From: Clostridia bacterium
GTDB lineage: Bacteria; Bacillota; Clostridia; Oscillospirales; Acutalibacteraceae
NCBI GenBank assembly: GCA_017399065.1
Contig: JAFQEL010000037.1
Coordinates: 1 to 64,000 of the forward strand
DNA: 64,000 nucleotides
Direction of reading: 5' to 3'
The notes beneath the pieces are model-generated. The model ran no database searches and was not told the origin of the DNA. It was given only the letters and a program-made list of their open reading frames with translations. Shown piece by piece: positions 8,652-18,066 of the stretch (position 1 is its first letter; every line of letters begins with the position of its first letter). The position numbers and the translations under genes are program-made.

Positions 8652-9887
8652 TTAAAGAAGTTTATCGGTATCCGAAAGTCGGATGCGTTTTGAAACGATA
8701 TATGTATGTCGCTTTTCGTCGGCAGTGAATATGCCGTAGGTCGAGGTGACAAATGTACCGTCCTCAAGTACTACATTACCGCAGTAGCCGCAGTCACCGT
8801 TGGCAACGATATCGGGCTCATTCTGATAATTCAGATATGTATGGGCAATCTTGATTCTGTACTGACCTTCTCTGCCATTTTTAAGGTCGTCGTAAGTACC
8901 TACCCAGGCGATCCAGCCTTCGCTGTACCAACCGCGTTTAGTATGACCCTTTTCAATGTTGATTTTATTCTTCTGCGGGTCACGCTCAATTGAGCGGAAA
9001 GTTATTATCAGTCTGCCGTCGGACAGATAGTCTGCCTTATGACGCTCACCGTTGAGTGCAGCAGGCAACTCAACAGGCTCAGACCATGTTTTACCCTCAT
9101 CATTTGAGAAAGTAATAAGCGAATTGATTTTTTTGGTGTTGCTTCGTGTCAGCAGGCAAAGCTCGTCACCCTTGCCGCCGTCGGAGCGTATACACTCAAC
9201 CTCACACATATTACTGCCCTTTTCGATACCGCGATAAGCGTTGAAGTATTTTTCGGGCTCGGACCAGTGCATTTTGCCGTCTTTATCAAAGCTGAGTATT
9301 GTTTTGTAGTTATGAAAATGCTTATCGTGGAAGAGTGCCATCCATTTATCTACAAACTCACCGTTTTCTTTAAGTCTTGTAAGAGATGCCATTGCAACAA
9401 TGGTATTCATACCCTTATAAAACAGCTCAAACTCGCTCCATGTCTCACCCTCATCGCAGGAAAGAGAGCAATTGAAGCCGCCCGTTGTAGGCTCTGTGCC
9501 CCATTTGGGATTGCCGCATACCAAAAGAAGCTTATCGGGAGTTGCAGGGTCATTGAACTCGAGTCGGTAAACCGTAGGTGTTTCGCGTGAGCCTTCCCAG
9601 GATTTGGGCGGATTCTTGATACCGTCGATAAAAGTTACACCGCCGTCAGTGCTTCTGCGTGAAAGTGCGGCACCCTTACCGTGACCCTTGGGAAAGAAAG
9701 TAAGTATATCACCGTTTTTGAGGAGCACCGAATCAGGATGGCCGAGATAGCCTTCGCCACGGTCAACAACAGTCTGCTCATAGAGATATTTAAGATCATC
9801 AGGTGTGCCCTCGGGCATAACGGAGAGATCTATCTGTTTAATTGAATAGTTACTTCCTTTGGATTTATATTTGTTAAACAAGCTCAT
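8652..9887 (-). CDS. Sialidase/BNR-repeat family protein, no signal peptide
   Basis: A 411-aa protein with three Asp-box-type turns, STDGGVTF (about residue 83), SCDEGETW (about 146) and SNDEGKTW (about 268), the hallmark of six-bladed sialidase propellers. Arg-rich positions such as SRETPTVYRLEF and LIITFRSIERDP could supply part of an arginine triad, but I cannot assign all three. It lacks a signal peptide and membrane segment, so it should act on imported sugars or a small molecule in the cytosol. Its ATG overlaps the metH stop (TAATG), with hisZ 20 bases downstream, so it sits inside a methionine-histidine run. It may be an exo-sialidase-like hydrolase of another specificity. Confidence 0.75.
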   Translation of the reverse strand: MSLFNKYKSKGSNYSIKQIDLSVMPEGTPDDLKYLYEQTVVDRGEGYLGHPDSVLLKNGDILTFFPKGHGKGAALSRRSTDGGVTFIDGIKNPPKSWEGSRETPTVYRLEFNDPATPDKLLLVCGNPKWGTEPTTGGFNCSLSCDEGETWSEFELFYKGMNTIVAMASLTRLKENGEFVDKWMALFHDKHFHNYKTILSFDKDGKMHWSEPEKYFNAYRGIEKGSNMCEVECIRSDGGKGDELCLLTRSNTKKINSLITFSNDEGKTWSEPVELPAALNGERHKADYLSDGRLIITFRSIERDPQKNKINIEKGHTKRGWYSEGWIAWVGTYDDLKNGREGQYRIKIAHTYLNYQNEPDIVANGDCGYCGNVVLEDGTFVTSTYGIFTADEKRHTYIVSKRIRLSDTDKLL

Positions 9888-12280
9888 TAAAGCTCACCTT
9901 CCTCGTATAATTTTTCTGCACAGCGTACAGACGCCATAGCATCTTTACAGTAAAAATCGGCACCGATTTCATCAGCATATTCGGCTGTAAGCACCGCACC
10001 GCCGACCATAACCTTACAGCTATACTCACTACTCAGCAATGCAATAGTCTGAGCCATATTCGGCACTGTTGTAGTCATCAGTGCACTTAAGCCCACAAGT
10101 CTGACATTATCAGCCTTTGCCCTTTCGAGAATAACCTCTGGCGGTACATCCTTGCCAAGGTCGATTACATCATAGCCGTAATTCTCAAGCAGGACTTTTA
10201 CGATATTCTTGCCGATATCGTGAACGTCGCCCTTAACGGTTGCAAGGATTATTTTGCCTTTTTTATTTTCTCTTTCGCCGCTTTGTGCGATTGCGGATTT
10301 TATTACGTCAAACGCCGCGGTAGCCGCCTTAGCGGAAAGCAGAAGCTGAGGTAAAAACAGCTTCTTTTCTTCAAACAGCCTTCCCGTTTCATCGAGTGCG
10401 GGAATAAGCATACCGTCGATTATTTCGAGCGGAGTTTTGTCACCCAACAGCAACTTTGTAATTGCCGCCGATTTTTCAGCAAGGCCGCTGACTACGGCAG
10501 ACCTGAGATTGTCGGTCAAAGAAGTTTCCGATTTATTTACAACCGTCGTCTGCTCACTATGCCCGATAACAGCATTGTTTGCAATATATTCAAGACAGCC
10601 GGCATCACGGGCAAAGAGTGCATTGAACGAATAATACGCATCCATCATCGCTGCATTGAGCGGATTGACAATTCCTGCACTCAGTCCGTTCTGCATAGCA
10701 AGTGAGAAAAATGTTGAATTGATTTTTTCTCTGTTCGGCAAGCCGAACGAAATATTTGACACACCGAGTACGGTATGCACACCTATCTCGTTTTTCAGCA
10801 CATCAAGTGCTTCAAGTGTCGGAAGTGCACCATTGTCAGCAGTGCTTATTGTCATTGTAAGCGGGTCAATAATTATATCACTTTTATCAATACCGTACTG
10901 TGCTGCACGGTCAATAATGCGTTTTGCAATTTCAATTCTGCCCTCGGCAGTTTCGGGGATACCCTTATCGTCAAGGGTAAGACCTACTACCATTGCGCCG
11001 TATTTAGCCGCAAGCGGAAGGACCGTACTCATTGATTCTTCGGAACCGTTGACCGAATTGATAAGAGGTTTACCAATATATACACGCAGTGCTTTTTCGA
11101 GTGCACGCACATCTGATGTATCAATCTGCAAAGGCAGAGTTGTCACCTGCTGTACGCACTTTACAGCCTCAGTAAGCACCTTCACTTCGTCAATCTGTGA
11201 AATGCCGACATTGACATCGAGGATATCCGCACCTGCCGCCTCCTGCGAGGTTGCTTCGCTGCATAGATACTCAAGGTTGCCATCCTGCAAAGCTGCTCTG
11301 AGCTTTGGCTTACCGGTAGGATTGATTCGCTCGCCGATAATAACTGTTTTTTCATCGAAGAAAACAGTTTTACAACGGGAAGAAACAAAGCTCTTACGTT
11401 TTGTTTCGGCTTTCTTACATATACCAACGGGAGAACAACGCTCAACCACTGCCAAAATATGGGCGGGAGTTGTACCGCAGCAACCGCCGACAGCCGCACA
11501 GCCAAGGCGCACAAGCTTTTCTGCACTTTCGGCAAACTGCAAGGAATTGACATCATATACTGTTTTGCCGTCAATCACACTTGGCATACCGGCATTTGAA
11601 TTGACAATCACCGGAAGAGTAGTAAACTCAAGAAGTTCGGGTACAAACTCAAGCATTTTTTCGGGACCGAAGCCGCAGTTGAGACCGACACCGTCAGCAC
11701 CGAGGCTCTCAATCAATGCGGCGGTTGTGATTATATCGGCACCGTTCATCAGTCTGCCGTCTTCATCAACAGTAAACGTAACCACAACGGGCAGTGAAGA
11801 ATTCTCTTTACAAGCAAGTACAGCCGCTTTGATTTCAGCCGTATCGGTCATAGTTTCGATAAGTATAAAGTCGGCACCCGCTGCCTCACCTGCTTTGACA
11901 GTACGGGCAAAGCCTTCGTAAGCATCATCAAAGCTGAGAGAGCCGAAAGGCTCAAGAAGTTCACCGGTAGAGGTCATATCAAGGGCGACAAAAGCCTGCT
12001 TACCGCTTTCGGCAACAGCTTGCTTTGCTACATTGACACCTGCCTCGGCAATCTGCTCCGGCGTATATTCACCGCCTGCAGGAGCAGAAAAAGTGTTTGC
12101 CGTAATAATGTTACAGCCGGACTCAAGGTATTTTAAATGGACACTCTTTACTTTATCGGGCTGTTCTATACTCCAATGGTCGGCACGTTTACCTGCAGGC
12201 AGACCGAGCGACTGGAGCATTGTGCCCATTGCACCGTCGCAAAAAAGCAGACGGGATCCGAATTGCTCTTTAAAGTTCAT
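9887..12280 (-). CDS. metH: Cobalamin-dependent methionine synthase, without the reactivation domain
   Basis: About 797 aa. Order of domains: homocysteine methyltransferase barrel (1-300; zinc cysteines in LNCGFGP and GGCCGTTPAHI), pterin-binding barrel for methyl-THF (320-580; GERINPTGKPKL, LDVNVG, INSVNG), helical cap, and B12-binding domain (680-797; DVHDIGKNIVKVLLENYGYD, the DxHxxG lower ligand). The C-terminal AdoMet-binding reactivation domain is missing, as in many Clostridia, so a separate activator is needed. The start at 12280 is set by GTGAGGTG ten bases upstream; a longer frame would overlap metF. It lies 13 bases after metF and shares one base with the next gene. Confidence 0.94.
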   Translation of the reverse strand: MNFKEQFGSRLLFCDGAMGTMLQSLGLPAGKRADHWSIEQPDKVKSVHLKYLESGCNIITANTFSAPAGGEYTPEQIAEAGVNVAKQAVAESGKQAFVALDMTSTGELLEPFGSLSFDDAYEGFARTVKAGEAAGADFILIETMTDTAEIKAAVLACKENSSLPVVVTFTVDEDGRLMNGADIITTAALIESLGADGVGLNCGFGPEKMLEFVPELLEFTTLPVIVNSNAGMPSVIDGKTVYDVNSLQFAESAEKLVRLGCAAVGGCCGTTPAHILAVVERCSPVGICKKAETKRKSFVSSRCKTVFFDEKTVIIGERINPTGKPKLRAALQDGNLEYLCSEATSQEAAGADILDVNVGISQIDEVKVLTEAVKCVQQVTTLPLQIDTSDVRALEKALRVYIGKPLINSVNGSEESMSTVLPLAAKYGAMVVGLTLDDKGIPETAEGRIEIAKRIIDRAAQYGIDKSDIIIDPLTMTISTADNGALPTLEALDVLKNEIGVHTVLGVSNISFGLPNREKINSTFFSLAMQNGLSAGIVNPLNAAMMDAYYSFNALFARDAGCLEYIANNAVIGHSEQTTVVNKSETSLTDNLRSAVVSGLAEKSAAITKLLLGDKTPLEIIDGMLIPALDETGRLFEEKKLFLPQLLLSAKAATAAFDVIKSAIAQSGERENKKGKIILATVKGDVHDIGKNIVKVLLENYGYDVIDLGKDVPPEVILERAKADNVRLVGLSALMTTTVPNMAQTIALLSSEYSCKVMVGGAVLTAEYADEIGADFYCKDAMASVRCAEKLYEEGEL

Positions 12281-12293
12281 CTTAAACGGCACC

Positions 12294-13169
12294 TCACTTT
12301 CCGATAATATCCGAGAGATTTGCCATAATGCCTGCGGCAATATCAGGCTTGTTCATCGTATAAATATGTATGTTATTGACTCCGCTTGCAACAAGGTCAA
12401 TGATCTGCTCAGTTGCATAGGCTATACCTGCCTGCTTCATAGCATCGGGGTCGGAAGCAAACCTGTCGGCAATTGCTTTGAACCGAAGCGGAATACCCGA
12501 GCCTGAAAGAGAAACGATACGCTCAAGCTGTGAGCTGTTGGTTACGGGCATAATACCTGCAACTACAGGCACGTTGATACCTGCCGCAAGAAGTCTGTAC
12601 ATAAACTTGTAAAAAACGTTGTTATCAAAAAACATCTGGGTCGTGAAAAACTGACATCCGCTTTCAGCCTTAATCTTAAGACCATCAAGGTCTGCCGCAA
12701 CACTTGCCGACTCAGGATGACACTCGGGATAGCAGGCGCCGCCGATACAGAAATCGCCGTGCTTGCGGATAAGCGAAATAAGGTCACTCGCATGGGCAAA
12801 AGCACCCTGCACTGCGAGCTCACCCTTATCACCTCTCAAAGCGAGAATATTTTCGACATTGTCGGCTTTTAGCTGCTCGATAACCGAAATAAGCTTGGCT
12901 TCATCGGTTGAAAGGCAGGTAAGGTGAGCAAGAGCGGTAACGCCGCAAACCTGCACCTCACGACTCAAGTCAACAGTATGTTCACTTGTGCCGCCGCCTG
13001 CACCGTATGTAACGCTCATAAAAGACGGAGAAAGCTTTGCAATATCACGAACGACCTGCTTGACACCCGAAAGCTGAGACCATACCTTGGGCGGAAAAAG
13101 CTCGCAGGAAACATTGACCTTGCCGTTATTGAGAATATCGATAACCTTCACCGAAAAACACCAACCCAT
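12294..13169 (-). CDS. metF: 5,10-methylenetetrahydrofolate reductase
   Basis: A 285-291 aa FAD barrel enzyme that makes methyl-THF for MetH next door. It shows SCELFPPK, FMSVTYGAGGG, AHLTCL, NILALRGDKG and TQMFFDNNVFYKFM. The ATG at 13169 is taken as the start; family alignment favours a GTG six codons later (13151, VKVIDILNNG). Neither has a strong Shine-Dalgarno, and a promoter lies only about 15 bases upstream of the ATG, so the transcript would be almost leaderless. It is the first gene of the metF-to-hisIE run. I see no riboswitch. Confidence 0.92.
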   Translation of the reverse strand: MGWCFSVKVIDILNNGKVNVSCELFPPKVWSQLSGVKQVVRDIAKLSPSFMSVTYGAGGGTSEHTVDLSREVQVCGVTALAHLTCLSTDEAKLISVIEQLKADNVENILALRGDKGELAVQGAFAHASDLISLIRKHGDFCIGGACYPECHPESASVAADLDGLKIKAESGCQFFTTQMFFDNNVFYKFMYRLLAAGINVPVVAGIMPVTNSSQLERIVSLSGSGIPLRFKAIADRFASDPDAMKQAGIAYATEQIIDLVASGVNNIHIYTMNKPDIAAGIMANLSDIIGK

Positions 13170-13183
13170 AATAAAATAAGTAT

Positions 13184-13217
13184 ATTATAATATAGCACAA
13201 TACGAGTATATATGCAA
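13184..13217 (-). promoter_or_regulatory. Promoter for the metF-metH-his run
   Basis: On the minus strand, -35 TTGCAT (13212-13217), 17-base spacer, -10 TATATT (13189-13194), with an alternative TATAAT at 13184-13189. The predicted start of transcription lies about 10-15 bases before the metF ATG, leaving no space for a SAM or B12 riboswitch. Confidence 0.55.
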
Positions 13218-13354
13218 ACAAAAATTGGATTAAAATCATATTTCGTCACATAGTAGAAATTTACCGCTCTCAGCTTAAGTTTTATGTACACTTTAACAAT
13301 TTACTTCATTAAAGCACACTAATTTCATTTATCGTATTAACAAAAAATTTACAT

Positions 13355-13383
13355 TTGTGCATTGTACTGATACACCGTATAAT
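13355..13383 (+). promoter_or_regulatory. Promoter for the ABC exporter operon
   Basis: -35 TTGTGC (13355-13360), 17-base spacer, -10 TATAAT (13378-13383), 45 bases ahead of the start codon at 13428, which has the very strong AAGGAGGAGG site. The rest of the 13218-13354 gap is AT-rich and shows nothing else. Confidence 0.5.
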
Positions 13384-13427
13384 GTAAAATAAGAAAGATA
13401 ATGTTTAATATAAGGAGGAGGATAAAA

Positions 13428-15167
13428 ATGACAAAAGTACTCAGCTACCTGAAATATGCTGCAGGTTATGCTATACTCAGCCTCGTATTTCTGATAGTAC
13501 AGGCATTTACAGAGCTGCTTTTACCTTCAATGATGGCAACTCTTGTAGATGACGGAATCATAGCCCTAAACGGTCAGAACGAGCAGATGACTTTCATACT
13601 GACCGAAGGAGCAAAAATGCTCGCAATGGCACTCGTCTGCGTTGCCGCAGCGATAGGAGTAAGCTACTTTTCTACAAAAACTTCATCCATAATTTCACGC
13701 AGAATGCGTCACGATGTATTTGAACGTGTACTTAAATTTTCTAATAACGAAATGGATGAATTTTCTACCGCTTCGCTTATCACAAGGACCACAAACGATA
13801 TTCAGCAGGTGCAGGGAATACTCAGCGGCGGTATAAGAATGGTGTTTTTTGCACCAACGATGGCTGTAGGCAGTATAGTATTAGCGCTGAGCAAAAGTAA
13901 GGGTATGAGCTGGATATTGCTTGTTGCCGTTGCAATTCTGCTGAGCATTATCGCTGTCGGCCTTATTGCGGCAATGCCCAAAATCAAGGCACTGCAAAAG
14001 CTCATAGACAAGCTCAACCTTGTCAGCCGTGAAAACCTTTCGGGTCTTATGGTTATACGTGCATTCGGCAATGAAAAGCACGAGGAAGAAAGATTTGAAA
14101 AATCTAACAAAGACCTTCGCATGACTAACAGGTTTGTGCAGAGAACTATAGCAATCGTTATGCCTGCAATGACGATAATAATGAACTTTTCAACTATCGC
14201 TATCGTATGGTTCGGTGCAGGTGCAATCAAAGACGGCACACTTGAGATCGGTGATATGATGGCGTACATTCAGTATGCAATGCACGTAATTATGTCTTTC
14301 CTTTTTATAGCAATGATTTTTGTAAGTATTCCGCGTGCTATGGTTTCAGTAAACCGTCTTGCGGAGGTGCTTAAGGCTGAACCTTCTATCAATAACTCCG
14401 CAAAGCCGCAGACACTCACAGATGTAAAAGGTATCATCAAATTTGAAAATGTTTCTTTCAAATACAGTAATGCCGATGACTGTGTGCTCAGTAATATTTC
14501 ATTCACTGCCCTGCCCGGTCAGACAACGGCATTTATCGGCTCAACAGGCTCGGGCAAATCTACACTGATTAACCTTATCCCCCGTTTTTATGACATAACG
14601 GAAGGCTCAATTACCTATGACGGTATTGATATACGCGAACTGTCAATGCACTCTCTTCGCGAAAATATCGGTTACGTTCCGCAGAAAGGTTTGCTTTTCT
14701 CGGGCACTGTAAAGAGCAATATGCTCATTTCAAACCCCGAAGCAGATGATGAGCTTATCAAAAGTGCTCTTGAAACGGCACAAGCAAAATTCGTTTACGA
14801 TATGCCGGAAGGTCTTGACTCCGATATATCTCAGGGCGGCACAAATGTCAGCGGCGGCCAGAGACAGCGTCTTTCTATAGCAAGAGCACTTGTCAAGCAG
14901 GCTCCCGTATATATCTTTGACGACAGCTTCTCCGCACTAGACCTCAAGACGGATGCGGCACTGCGTAAGGCACTTAAAGCTTACACCTCGGATGCGACAG
15001 TGCTCATAGTGGCACAGAGAGTAAGCACAATAATGAATGCAGAGCAGATAATCGTGCTTGACGAAGGCAGAATAGTCGGCAAAGGCACTCATAAGGAGCT
15101 TCTTAAAACCTGTGAGGAATACCGCGAAATTGCCGAATCACAGCTTGCAAAGGAGGAGTTGGAATGA
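13428..15167 (+). CDS. ABC exporter subunit with degenerate catalytic site
   Basis: A 579-aa half-transporter: six membrane helices (1-310) then a nucleotide-binding domain. Walker A is GSTGSGKSTL and the signature is VSGGQRQRLSIARAL. The Walker B end reads IFDDSFSALD, with Asp instead of the catalytic Glu. The start at 13428 (MTKVLSYLKY) follows AAGGAGGAGG. It overlaps the next gene by 4 bases. The pair resembles heterodimeric exporters such as TM287/288, LmrCD and BmrCD, where one site is hydrolysis-poor. The substrate (drug, peptide or lipid) cannot be told. A TetR gene lies convergently downstream and might control it in trans. Confidence 0.88.
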   Translation: MTKVLSYLKYAAGYAILSLVFLIVQAFTELLLPSMMATLVDDGIIALNGQNEQMTFILTEGAKMLAMALVCVAAAIGVSYFSTKTSSIISRRMRHDVFERVLKFSNNEMDEFSTASLITRTTNDIQQVQGILSGGIRMVFFAPTMAVGSIVLALSKSKGMSWILLVAVAILLSIIAVGLIAAMPKIKALQKLIDKLNLVSRENLSGLMVIRAFGNEKHEEERFEKSNKDLRMTNRFVQRTIAIVMPAMTIIMNFSTIAIVWFGAGAIKDGTLEIGDMMAYIQYAMHVIMSFLFIAMIFVSIPRAMVSVNRLAEVLKAEPSINNSAKPQTLTDVKGIIKFENVSFKYSNADDCVLSNISFTALPGQTTAFIGSTGSGKSTLINLIPRFYDITEGSITYDGIDIRELSMHSLRENIGYVPQKGLLFSGTVKSNMLISNPEADDELIKSALETAQAKFVYDMPEGLDSDISQGGTNVSGGQRQRLSIARALVKQAPVYIFDDSFSALDLKTDAALRKALKAYTSDATVLIVAQRVSTIMNAEQIIVLDEGRIVGKGTHKELLKTCEEYREIAESQLAKEELE

Positions 15168-17020
15168 ACAAGAATAAAAAGAAATTCCCATCACCTCACG
15201 GCAAAGCTACCGGCAAAGTTCCAGGCAGACCGCATGAAAAGCCTAAGGATTTCAAAGGTACCGTAAAGAAAATTCTCAGACTTATTGCTCCGTTCAAATT
15301 AAGATTTATTGCTGTAGTAATATTTGCAGCAGGCGGCTCACTGTTTAACGTTATAGGTCCGAGAATACTTGCAAATGCAACAAATGAGGTTGCGGCAGGT
15401 GTACGCAGGATGATAGACTCAACCGGTACAATTAACCTTGTAAAAGTCGGACAGATACTGACGATTCTTGTTGCAGTTTATGCAGTAAGTGCGGCATTCA
15501 GCTACCTTCAGTCATTTATTATGGCAGGTGTTACGACAAGGCTTTCATTCAACCTGCGTAACGACATAATGAAGAAGATCAACAGAATCCCGCTCAGCTT
15601 CTTCCATAAACAGAGCCAGGGCGATGTACTCTCACGAATCACAAACGACGTTGATACACTTGAACAGGCACTGACACAGAGCATCACACAGGCGGCAACC
15701 TCCGTCACCTCACTTATAGGTATACTGGCAATGATGCTGCTGACAAGTCCCCTGCTGACACTGATAATAGTACTGACCGTACCCGTATCACTGATAGTTG
15801 TACGCAACATTGTAAAACTTTCACAGCCGCATTTCCGCAAACAGCAGAAATTCTTAGGTGCTGTAAACGGACACATTGAAGAGATGTACGGCGCACACCT
15901 CGTAGTTAAGGCTTTCAACGGTGAAGAACGCTCACTTGAAGAATTTGACGAGCTCAATGATGAGCTTGCGGAAAACGCAAGAAAAGCCGAATTCCTTTCG
16001 GGTCTTATGATGCCTCTTATGGGCTTTGTAGGCAACCTCGGATACGTAATGGTTTGCGTGGTAGGTGCAATACTTGCTTCAAAAGGTCAGCTCGACATCG
16101 GTGGAATTCAGGCTATGCTTCAGTACGTCAGAAACTTCAACCAGCCCATCAATCAGCTTGCAAACATCTCAGCTCAGCTTCAGCGAATGGCTGCTGCGGC
16201 AGAGCGTGTATTTGAATTCCTTGAAGAGCCTGAAGAGGATGACTCCAAGGCAACACGCAAGCTTTCAGACGTCGAAATACACGGCGACATAACATTTGAC
16301 CACGTAAAATTCGGATATGAAGATACCGATAAAATAGTAATAAGCGACTTTTCTGCAAAGGTTAAGAGCGGACAGAAAATTGCGATTGTAGGCCCGACGG
16401 GTGCAGGCAAAACAACAATGGTAAAGCTGCTTATGCGATTCCACGAGCTGACCGACGGTGCAATATACGTTGACGGATACAATCTCACCGATTTTGACAG
16501 ACACGACCTGAGAAGCGAATTCGGTATGGTACTTCAGGACACGTGGCTGTACTGCGGAAGCATTATGGACAACATCCGCTATGGCAAGCTCGACGCAACA
16601 GACGAAGAGGTCATAAAAGCTGCAAAATTGGCTCAGGTTGACCATTTTGTACGCACGCTGCCTGACGGATATCAGATGGAGCTGAACGAAGAGGTAACGA
16701 ATATTTCGCAGGGTCAGAAGCAGCTTCTGACAATCGCGAGAGCAATCCTTGCCGACCCGAAAATACTCATCCTCGACGAGGCAACAAGCTCGGTTGACAC
16801 ACGCACAGAAATACTCATTCAGCGTGCTATGGATAACCTTATGAAAGGCAGAACAAGCTTTATTATAGCTCACCGTCTTTCAACAATACGCAACGCTGAC
16901 CTTATACTCTGTATGAACAACGGCGACATTGTTGAGCAAGGCAGCCACGACGAGCTTATGGCTCTTGACGGATTCTACGCTAACCTTTACAACAGCCAGT
17001 TTGAAAAGGTAAGTGAATAA
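15164..17020 (+). CDS. ABC exporter subunit with canonical ATPase site
   Basis: A 618-aa half-transporter and partner of the previous gene. A basic, glycine- and lysine-rich N-terminal tail of about 35 residues precedes the six membrane helices. The NBD has Walker A GPTGAGKTTM, Walker B ILILDEATSSVD with the catalytic Glu, and a signature altered to ISQGQKQLLTIARAI (SQGQ for SGGQ). This complements the first subunit, whose Walker B is degenerate, giving one good and one poor composite site. Its ATG overlaps the upstream stop (ATGA). It ends 6 bases before a strong bidirectional terminator. Confidence 0.88.
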   Translation: MNKNKKKFPSPHGKATGKVPGRPHEKPKDFKGTVKKILRLIAPFKLRFIAVVIFAAGGSLFNVIGPRILANATNEVAAGVRRMIDSTGTINLVKVGQILTILVAVYAVSAAFSYLQSFIMAGVTTRLSFNLRNDIMKKINRIPLSFFHKQSQGDVLSRITNDVDTLEQALTQSITQAATSVTSLIGILAMMLLTSPLLTLIIVLTVPVSLIVVRNIVKLSQPHFRKQQKFLGAVNGHIEEMYGAHLVVKAFNGEERSLEEFDELNDELAENARKAEFLSGLMMPLMGFVGNLGYVMVCVVGAILASKGQLDIGGIQAMLQYVRNFNQPINQLANISAQLQRMAAAAERVFEFLEEPEEDDSKATRKLSDVEIHGDITFDHVKFGYEDTDKIVISDFSAKVKSGQKIAIVGPTGAGKTTMVKLLMRFHELTDGAIYVDGYNLTDFDRHDLRSEFGMVLQDTWLYCGSIMDNIRYGKLDATDEEVIKAAKLAQVDHFVRTLPDGYQMELNEEVTNISQGQKQLLTIARAILADPKILILDEATSSVDTRTEILIQRAMDNLMKGRTSFIIAHRLSTIRNADLILCMNNGDIVEQGSHDELMALDGFYANLYNSQFEKVSE

Positions 17021-17026
17021 AAAAGC

Positions 17027-17062
17027 AGAGGTAACACGATTGTTTTCGTGTTACCTCTTTCT
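17027..17062. terminator. Bidirectional terminator between ABC exporter and TetR gene
   Basis: A perfect 13-bp stem, AGAGGTAACACGA (17027-17039) with TCGTGTTACCTCT (17046-17058), flanked by A-rich and T-rich tracts. It serves both convergent genes. The same GAGGTAACAC core occurs at 268-277. Confidence 0.85.
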
Positions 17063-17652
17063 TATCTTTCATATAAACCGTAAATACATATTGAAATAAT
17101 TTGCGAAACCTCTTCTATAGGTTTGGCACAGTCTTCTTTGAGCCACTCGGAAATAATTGCATTTATGCCTTTCATATAATACATCATAGCATACTTTCTG
17201 TAGCTTTCAGGGTATTTGAACCTATCCAGAATAGGATTGAAAATATGTTTAAACATATTTTCGTATACGCCATCAAAGCCCAAAACATGATTATTAGGCA
17301 GAACCGCTTTGAAAATCTCTCTGTTATCTTTTATGTAATTCAAGTATGGTGACATATACTTATCGCATATAAACTCAAGCTCATCAAGGCTGCAGGTTTC
17401 AAGGTTTAAAGAAACCGATTGCAAATCCAGCGAAAAATATGAAAGGAAATCATTCAGCAAATATCTTGTTGTTTCGTTGAGTAAATCGCCTATGTTTTCG
17501 TAATGCAAATAAAAAGTTGAACGGTTTACACCTGCTGTTTTGCATATCTCACTTACACTGATATACTCAAGCGGCTTCTTTTTCAGCAGAGATATCAGCG
17601 CAAGATCCATTTTTCTGGCAGTATTGAAATATTTACTCTCAGATTTATTCAT
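17062..17652 (-). CDS. TetR/AcrR-family transcriptional regulator
   Basis: A 196-aa regulator. The N-terminal helix-turn-helix is seen in YISVSEICKTAGVNRSTFY followed by LHYENIGDLL, the usual TetR recognition region. The C-terminal helical domain would bind ligand and dimerize. The start at 17652 (MNKSESKYF) is chosen because TAGGAGG lies 5 bases upstream; a longer frame reaches into the stop codon of the upstream gene. It follows the small membrane protein gene by 17 bases, so both share a transcript. A palindrome over that promoter is a possible binding site. The convergent ABC exporter is another plausible target. Confidence 0.85.
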   Translation of the reverse strand: MNKSESKYFNTARKMDLALISLLKKKPLEYISVSEICKTAGVNRSTFYLHYENIGDLLNETTRYLLNDFLSYFSLDLQSVSLNLETCSLDELEFICDKYMSPYLNYIKDNREIFKAVLPNNHVLGFDGVYENMFKHIFNPILDRFKYPESYRKYAMMYYMKGINAIISEWLKEDCAKPIEEVSQIISICIYGLYER

Positions 17653-17669
17653 ACTACCTCCTACACTAC

Positions 17670-18020
17670 TCATTTATCCGCAATTTCACGTGCAAGCTTA
17701 ACTATCTCGTATGCATATTTAGCCTTGCCCTTTTCGAGAAGCTTTTTATAAAGCGGATAATTTACGGCACAACCTGCAAAGCCGATAATTCCGACGATAA
17801 TACCAAGCACAAAAGAAGCAGTACCGCTGCCGATAACCTGCATCGACAAACACATTCCCGTGCCTGCAACAAGTGCTGAAATAATGCCGAAAGTGTATGC
17901 AAAAATATTGGCGGGCAGCTTTGCCTTATTATCGAGCTTTTTTAAAGCAATGATTTTTGAATTTTCTTTCGGTGCATACTCTTTTGCGATTGATTCTGCT
18001 AAAATTTTGTCTGTGTTCAT
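17670..18020 (-). CDS. Small membrane protein with two transmembrane helices (116 aa)
   Basis: A 116-aa protein with a charged N-terminal third (KILAESIAKEYAPKENSK), then two hydrophobic helices (about residues 37-60 and 65-90), and a basic C-terminal tail (KKLLEKGKAKYAYEIVKLAREIADK). A strong GAAGGAGGA precedes the ATG at 18020. It is first in a two-gene unit with the TetR regulator, a common arrangement where the regulator controls its own neighbour. Similar Firmicutes proteins carry a doubtful 'dihydropteridine reductase' label; nothing in the sequence supports an enzyme. The function is unknown. Confidence 0.7.
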   Translation of the reverse strand: MNTDKILAESIAKEYAPKENSKIIALKKLDNKAKLPANIFAYTFGIISALVAGTGMCLSMQVIGSGTASFVLGIIVGIIGFAGCAVNYPLYKKLLEKGKAKYAYEIVKLAREIADK

Positions 18021-18066
18021 TATATATTCCTCCTTCGTTCTAATTTGATTTTACATCGACGAAAGA

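Noticed and set aside
10656-11921. A 421-codon open frame on the plus strand opposite metH
   Set aside because: It is wholly antisense to well-conserved MetH domains, has no ribosome site, and its composition is that of a shadow frame.
13170-13427. SAM or cobalamin riboswitch before metF
   Set aside because: The promoter lies only about 15 bases from the ATG, and no conserved riboswitch core could be found in the region.
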